Source: an uncultured Collinsella sp. (lineage in GTDB: Bacteria; Actinomycetota; Coriobacteriia; Coriobacteriales; Coriobacteriaceae). Taken from it: DNA of 17,898 bases. Shown piece after piece: positions 13,753 to 17,898 of the stretch. The DNA is taken from the NCBI GenBank assembly GCA_900552155.1, contig URYU01000019.1:1-17898 (forward strand). The letters are read 5' to 3'. The notes under the pieces were generated by a model. It was not told the DNA's origin and made no database searches. It was given only the letters and a program-made list of their open reading frames with translations. The stretch's first letter is position 1. The number at the start of each line of letters is the position of its first letter. The position numbers were made by a program, and so were the translations under genes.

Positions 13753-14944
13753 GACTGCGCTTCGCATGGCGCTCGCGCACCCGCTCTATCTGCTCATCTA
13801 CACGGTGTTCATTTCGCTGATGGGCGTATTCATCGCGGCCTCGGTGAGCTGGAACTCGTCGCAGCTCACCGAGTACGAGCCCTACGACACCAACGTGATC
13901 GTGGTCGACCGCGACGACAGCGACCTTTCGCGTGCGCTTACCAAGCATCTGGGTTCGCGCTTTGAGCTGGTCACGGGCGTCGGCGACGATACGTACGATC
14001 TTGCGGACGCGCTTTCCAAGAGCAACAGCGCCAAGGGCAGTGCCGACTGCGTGTTCTTTATCCCGGAGGGGTTTGAGGGCGACCTCGTTGCAGCAGCCCG
14101 CACGGGGGAGTCCCTGCCCAAGCTCGATGTGACCTACGGTGCCGGCACCATGGCGGCGGCGCTTTCGTCTGCCGAGGCCTCGCGCTGGATCTCGCTCGCG
14201 GGTGCTGCGGCGGCCCTAGAGCCCGCCGCCTCTAACGGCAGCGTCGCCAAGGCGGCCGAGCATGCCGCCGCGAAGCGCGCCGAGGTCGAGATCGAGCAGG
14301 TAAAGGTCGACTCGACGGCCGCCGCCACGCTCGAGTCGTATTTCAACTTTGGTGCGTACGCGATTATCTCGTCGGTCATCGTGTCGGTGGGGCTGGTGTT
14401 CTCGGGCATGAACGAGCCCGAGCGCGTGCGCCGCATGGATGCCGGCCCGGTCTCCGAGCGCCAGCGTTCGCTTGCCGTGTTCGCGGCTGCCGCCGTGCTC
14501 ACCGTCTGCATTTGGTTTGTGTCGAGCATGATGGGCGTCGTGGGCTTTGCCGGCGCGGTCGCCGAGGTCGGCGTGGGGCGCGTGTGCCTGGCGCTGGCAG
14601 CGACGTTTGCCCTGGCGTGCACGCCGCTTGCCGTTGGCTTTGCCCTTTCGAGCCTGGGTGCGCGTGAGGAGCTGCTCAACGGTGTGGGCAACCTGCTCGG
14701 CATGCTCATGACGTTTTTGGGCGGCGCTTGGATGCCGCTGTCGCTCATGGGCTCGGCCGTGCAGACGGTGGCGCACTTTGTGCCGACGTATTGGGTGAAC
14801 GACGCGATCGGCAAGGCGCTCGCTTCGGACCTGACGTCTGCCGTGTTGGGCGACATCGCCTGCGATCTGGGTGTCACGGCACTCTTCGCCGCCGCCATTG
14901 CCGCCGTAGGCCTGGCTCTCGCACGCGCCAAATCCCGCGCCTAG
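13739..14944 (+). CDS. ABC-2 type permease, second (LnrN-like)
   Basis: A 401-residue permease with the same plan as its neighbour: helix about 16-36, extracytoplasmic domain about 38-205 that includes an Ala-rich helical stretch (about 140-195), then membrane segments around 210-230, 247-272, 281-305, 315-345 and 378-396. Start: the ATG at 13739 with GGAAGGAG (13726-13733) five bases upstream; a TTG at 13724 in the same frame lies before that site and is unlikely. It overlaps the first permease by 14 bases. Its stop codon (14942-14944) lies inside a repeat shared with 15155-15195, so the last bases of the gene belong to a repeated sequence. Confidence 0.87.
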   Translation: MSTFKTALRMALAHPLYLLIYTVFISLMGVFIAASVSWNSSQLTEYEPYDTNVIVVDRDDSDLSRALTKHLGSRFELVTGVGDDTYDLADALSKSNSAKGSADCVFFIPEGFEGDLVAAARTGESLPKLDVTYGAGTMAAALSSAEASRWISLAGAAAALEPAASNGSVAKAAEHAAAKRAEVEIEQVKVDSTAAATLESYFNFGAYAIISSVIVSVGLVFSGMNEPERVRRMDAGPVSERQRSLAVFAAAAVLTVCIWFVSSMMGVVGFAGAVAEVGVGRVCLALAATFALACTPLAVGFALSSLGAREELLNGVGNLLGMLMTFLGGAWMPLSLMGSAVQTVAHFVPTYWVNDAIGKALASDLTSAVLGDIACDLGVTALFAAAIAAVGLALARAKSRA

Positions 14945-15195
14945 TCTGAAATAAATCCTAGGCCTCGCCCCAAAATACTCATTGGGGACAGACTTAAACG
15001 ACTAGTCATTGGGGACAGTCTTTGCCGAACCGCCGGCTTGCCGGCTGGGTTGCCAAGGACTGTCCCCAACTGCCGGCAGAAAAGGAGCGTCCCCAGCTGC
15101 CGGGTGGCGAAAGAGTGTCTCCAGCGGCTAGTCGTTTAAGTCTGTCCCCAATGACTAGTCTGAAACAAATCCCCACTCTCGCTCCAAAAATAGTT
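14941..15195. repeat. imperfect direct repeats flanking the GGGGACAG cassette
   Basis: 14941-14980 and 15155-15195 share CTAGTCTGAAAYAAATCC, then CTCGCYCCAAAA, roughly 85% alike over about 38 bases. They flank the inverted-repeat cassette at 14980-15153. This could be an old duplication made when the cassette arrived, or part of a larger repeat unit. The left copy contains the stop codon of the upstream permease. Confidence 0.6.
14980..15153. repeat. GGGGACAG repeat cassette with 27-nt spacing forming a large hairpin
   Basis: A perfect 26-bp inverted repeat forms the ends (14980-15005 and 15128-15153). Inside it is a second, 12-bp one, TTGGGGACAGTC/GACTGTCCCCAA (15009-15020, 15058-15069), with GCCGGCTTGCCGGC (15032-15045) at the tip. 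The box CATTGGGGACAG occurs at 14980 and 15007, and its complement GTCCCCA or GTCTCCA at 15062, 15089, 15117 and 15144. It resembles the GGGGACAG extragenic palindromes often linked to REP-associated tyrosine transposases; that link is from memory of the family, and no transposase is present here. It may also end the permease operon. Confidence 0.8.
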
Positions 15196-15240
15196 CGCCA
15201 AGGTTTACTATTACGTTCATAAAGTAGTACGAGGCTAACA

Positions 15241-15966
<726 letters not shown>

Positions 15967-15974
15967 GCGGCGCC

Positions 15975-17898
15975 ATGACACCTCTCGCAAAACGTCTCCC
16001 GCGCGAGCTGCGCCGCAATATCGGCAAGTACCTGGGCATCTTTTTGCTTATGTGCGGAAGCATCGCTCTCACCTCGGGCTTTTTGCTCGCAGCTCATTCC
16101 ATCGGCTGCCTTATCGACGACATGCGCGATGCGTACACGATTGAGGACGGCCGCGTGACCACCTCCTTCGAGGCTACCGACGATCAACTCAAGGTCGCCG
16201 AGGATGCAGCCGGCGACGTCGGCGGCGTCACGCTCTACAAGAATTTCTCCATCGACGCCATCATCAAAAAGACCGCCGGCGACGATGGCACCAAGCGCAC
16301 GCTGCGCACTTATGCGCACCGCACCAAGGTCGATATCGCGTCCTACTGTGAGGGCAAGGAGCCCAAGGCGGACGACGAGGTGGCCATCGACCGTGTCTTT
16401 GCCACCAACAACGGCCTCGCCGTGGGCGATAGGGTCGAGCTCGAGGGCCGCACCTACACCATCTGCGGCATCATGACCCAGCCCGATAGCCAGGCGCTGT
16501 TCCTCAACAATTCGGACTTTACGGTGAACACCATCACGTACGGCGTGGCCGAGGTCACCGATGGCGGCTTTGCCGCGCTCGAAGATGCCGGCGGCGCACC
16601 CGCCTACACCTACTCCTTCACCTTTACCGATCGCGACCTCCCCACCGCGGACCGCATCGACGCCGAGCAAGATATGGTCGAGGCGCTGACCGACGCCGAT
16701 GCGCGCGTGGACGATCTGATCGACGCCGATTCCAATCAGGGCATTGGCTATGCGCGCGATGACGTGGACGGCGACTCTATGATGTGGATGACGCTGCTCG
16801 ACATCATCATCGTGATCATGGCGTTCGTCTTTGTGGTCCTTACCGACGCCACCATCGAGGAGGAGAGCGCCATCATCGGCACGCTGCTCGCCAGCGGCTA
16901 TCGTCGACGCGAGATCGTGCTGCACTACCTTGCGCTTCCCGCTATCGTGGGCGTGGTCGCGGCGCTTTTGGGCACTGCGCTCGGCGTTGTGTTCTTTACC
17001 GAGCCCATGCGCAGCCTCTATTACGGTTCGTATAGCCTGCCGCCCTTCCAGGTGTACTGGAGCTGGGAGATCTTTGTGAAGTGCGCCGTGGTTCCCGCCG
17101 CCGCGCTCATCCTCATCACGCTGGTGGGCCTGCTTCGCAAAATGGGCAAGACGCCGTTGCAGTTCCTTCGTCACGAGGCGAGCGGCAAATCGGGCACCAA
17201 GCGCGGCTTGCAGCTGCCGGAGCGCATGGGTTTTGTTTCCCGCTTCCGCCTGCGTATCTTCCTGCGCAACCTGGGCAACTTCGCCACGCTCTTCGTGGGC
17301 ATTGCGTTTGCCTCGCTGCTGCTGCTCTTTGGCCTGGCGATTCTGCCCACGATGACGCACTATGCGGACAACCTCGAGACAAGCCTGGTCGCCGAGCACC
17401 AGTACACGCTCAAGGTGCCGCTGGAGCTCGAGGGTACTGCCGAGGAGCGCGAGCAGTGGTCGGCACTCGAGCGCTTGCAGTCGGTTGCCGGCGCACTCCT
17501 CACCGCCGCCCAAGATGCCGATGACGATCTCGACGACGCGGCCGATGCGGCGCAGGCGGCAGCCGATGCCGCGACCGCATCTCCGTCTGCCGAGAGCCTG
17601 GCCGCGGCGCAGGACGCGCTCGCCAAGGTCCAGGACAAGAAGGATGCGCTTTATGCGCGCCTCGATGACCTTGCCGATGCTCTCGGCTGCAACCGCGACG
17701 AGGCTATCGACCTGATCGACAAGGCCTCTAAGATCGACACTGACAACGACGATATCCACCCGGGCAATACAACCGACAACGGCGCGGACACAATCGCACA
17801 GGCCGAGAAATACGCCGTTTACCAGCTGCAATACGACCGCGGCGATGGAAATGGGCAGGAGACGATTTCCGTCTACGGCATCTCGCCCGATTCGCGCT
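15975..17898 (+). CDS. FtsX-family ABC permease, 3' end beyond the window
   Basis: Open for 641 codons to the window edge. Membrane helix 1 (about 19-43) is followed by an extracytoplasmic MacB-like domain (about 44-265), three helices (about 269-290, 315-340, 365-388), a cytoplasmic link, and helix 5 (about 433-456) that opens a second FtsX half. Next comes an outer segment with an Ala/Asp-rich coiled coil (about 494-589) before the sequence ends. The full protein should have a second set of three helices and about 1,000 or more residues, as in large two-domain permeases. The start at 15975 has only a weak AGGCGG (15965-15970) upstream, and coupling to the ATPase stop is likely. The helices and the ATPase partner make the family call firm; the substrate is unknown. 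Confidence 0.88.
   Translation, partial: MTPLAKRLPRELRRNIGKYLGIFLLMCGSIALTSGFLLAAHSIGCLIDDMRDAYTIEDGRVTTSFEATDDQLKVAEDAAGDVGGVTLYKNFSIDAIIKKTAGDDGTKRTLRTYAHRTKVDIASYCEGKEPKADDEVAIDRVFATNNGLAVGDRVELEGRTYTICGIMTQPDSQALFLNNSDFTVNTITYGVAEVTDGGFAALEDAGGAPAYTYSFTFTDRDLPTADRIDAEQDMVEALTDADARVDDLIDADSNQGIGYARDDVDGDSMMWMTLLDIIIVIMAFVFVVLTDATIEEESAIIGTLLASGYRRREIVLHYLALPAIVGVVAALLGTALGVVFFTEPMRSLYYGSYSLPPFQVYWSWEIFVKCAVVPAAALILITLVGLLRKMGKTPLQFLRHEASGKSGTKRGLQLPERMGFVSRFRLRIFLRNLGNFATLFVGIAFASLLLLFGLAILPTMTHYADNLETSLVAEHQYTLKVPLELEGTAEEREQWSALERLQSVAGALLTAAQDADDDLDDAADAAQAAADAATASPSAESLAAAQDALAKVQDKKDALYARLDDLADALGCNRDEAIDLIDKASKIDTDNDDIHPGNTTDNGADTIAQAEKYAVYQLQYDRGDGNGQETISVYGISPDSR

Noticed and set aside
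11545..13767. 740-residue open frame on the minus strand
   Set aside because: It lies antisense to the ABC ATPase and first permease, which have clear motifs and ribosome binding sites. Its translation is rich in Arg, His and Gln with no recognisable domain, as expected for the complement of GC-rich codons.
14980..15153. CRISPR array
   Set aside because: Spacing is regular, but the boxes occur in both orientations and form one palindrome. There are no unique spacers of equal length and no cas genes.

Overview
The window is GC-rich chromosomal DNA with short intergenic gaps, strong AGGAGG-type ribosome binding sites and an anaerobe's gene content (Ech-type hydrogenase, an Fe-S flavoenzyme of the old yellow enzyme class). 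The gene content and protein style fit a gut Coriobacteriia, most likely Collinsella or a close relative. That placement is inferred from gene content and composition, not from a marker gene.

Layout. (1) 127-2157: an old-yellow-enzyme/2,4-dienoyl-CoA-reductase-type flavoprotein with an Fe-S motif and a C-terminal FAD/NAD(P) module, followed by a terminator. (2) 2274-3040: an AT-rich control region with two dyads, then a solitary double-HTH protein resembling an IS3/IS150 OrfA, with its own terminator. (3) 3184-8838: a complete set of energy-converting [NiFe] hydrogenase genes in the order A-B-C-D-E-F. EchA and EchB are fused in one 960-residue protein, EchD carries a long Ala/Lys/Glu-rich tail, and the catalytic large subunit EchE is broken by a frameshift near 7674. 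As a set these would oxidise reduced ferredoxin, reduce protons to H2 and pump ions. The break means the complex works only if the frameshift is an error or is bypassed. (4) 8839-9632: a noncoding stretch between convergent genes, holding a strong GC hairpin and three tandem copies of a long hairpin element about 248 bp apart. The copies share a 17-nt core but have different, internally complementary arms, and the core of the third copy is inverted. (5) 9633-14944: a histidine kinase/response regulator pair on the minus strand, divergent from an ABC-2 exporter (one ATPase, two permeases). The set matches the linearmycin-resistance LnrJKLMN (YfiJKLMN) type. The kinase appears to be read from a leaderless mRNA. 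(6) 14941-15195: a compact cassette of GGGGACAG repeats, two forward and four reverse at 27-28 nt spacing, forming a large hairpin and flanked by imperfect direct repeats. (7) 15241-17898: a MacB/LolD-type ATPase and an FtsX-type permease that runs off the window with an extracytoplasmic coiled coil.

The two candidates for something undescribed are the three-copy hairpin array (8933-9612) and the 27-nt-periodic cassette (14980-15153). The hydrogenase is a known family, but the A-B fusion and the broken EchE deserve a check. No tRNA, rRNA, CRISPR array or intact transposase was seen.
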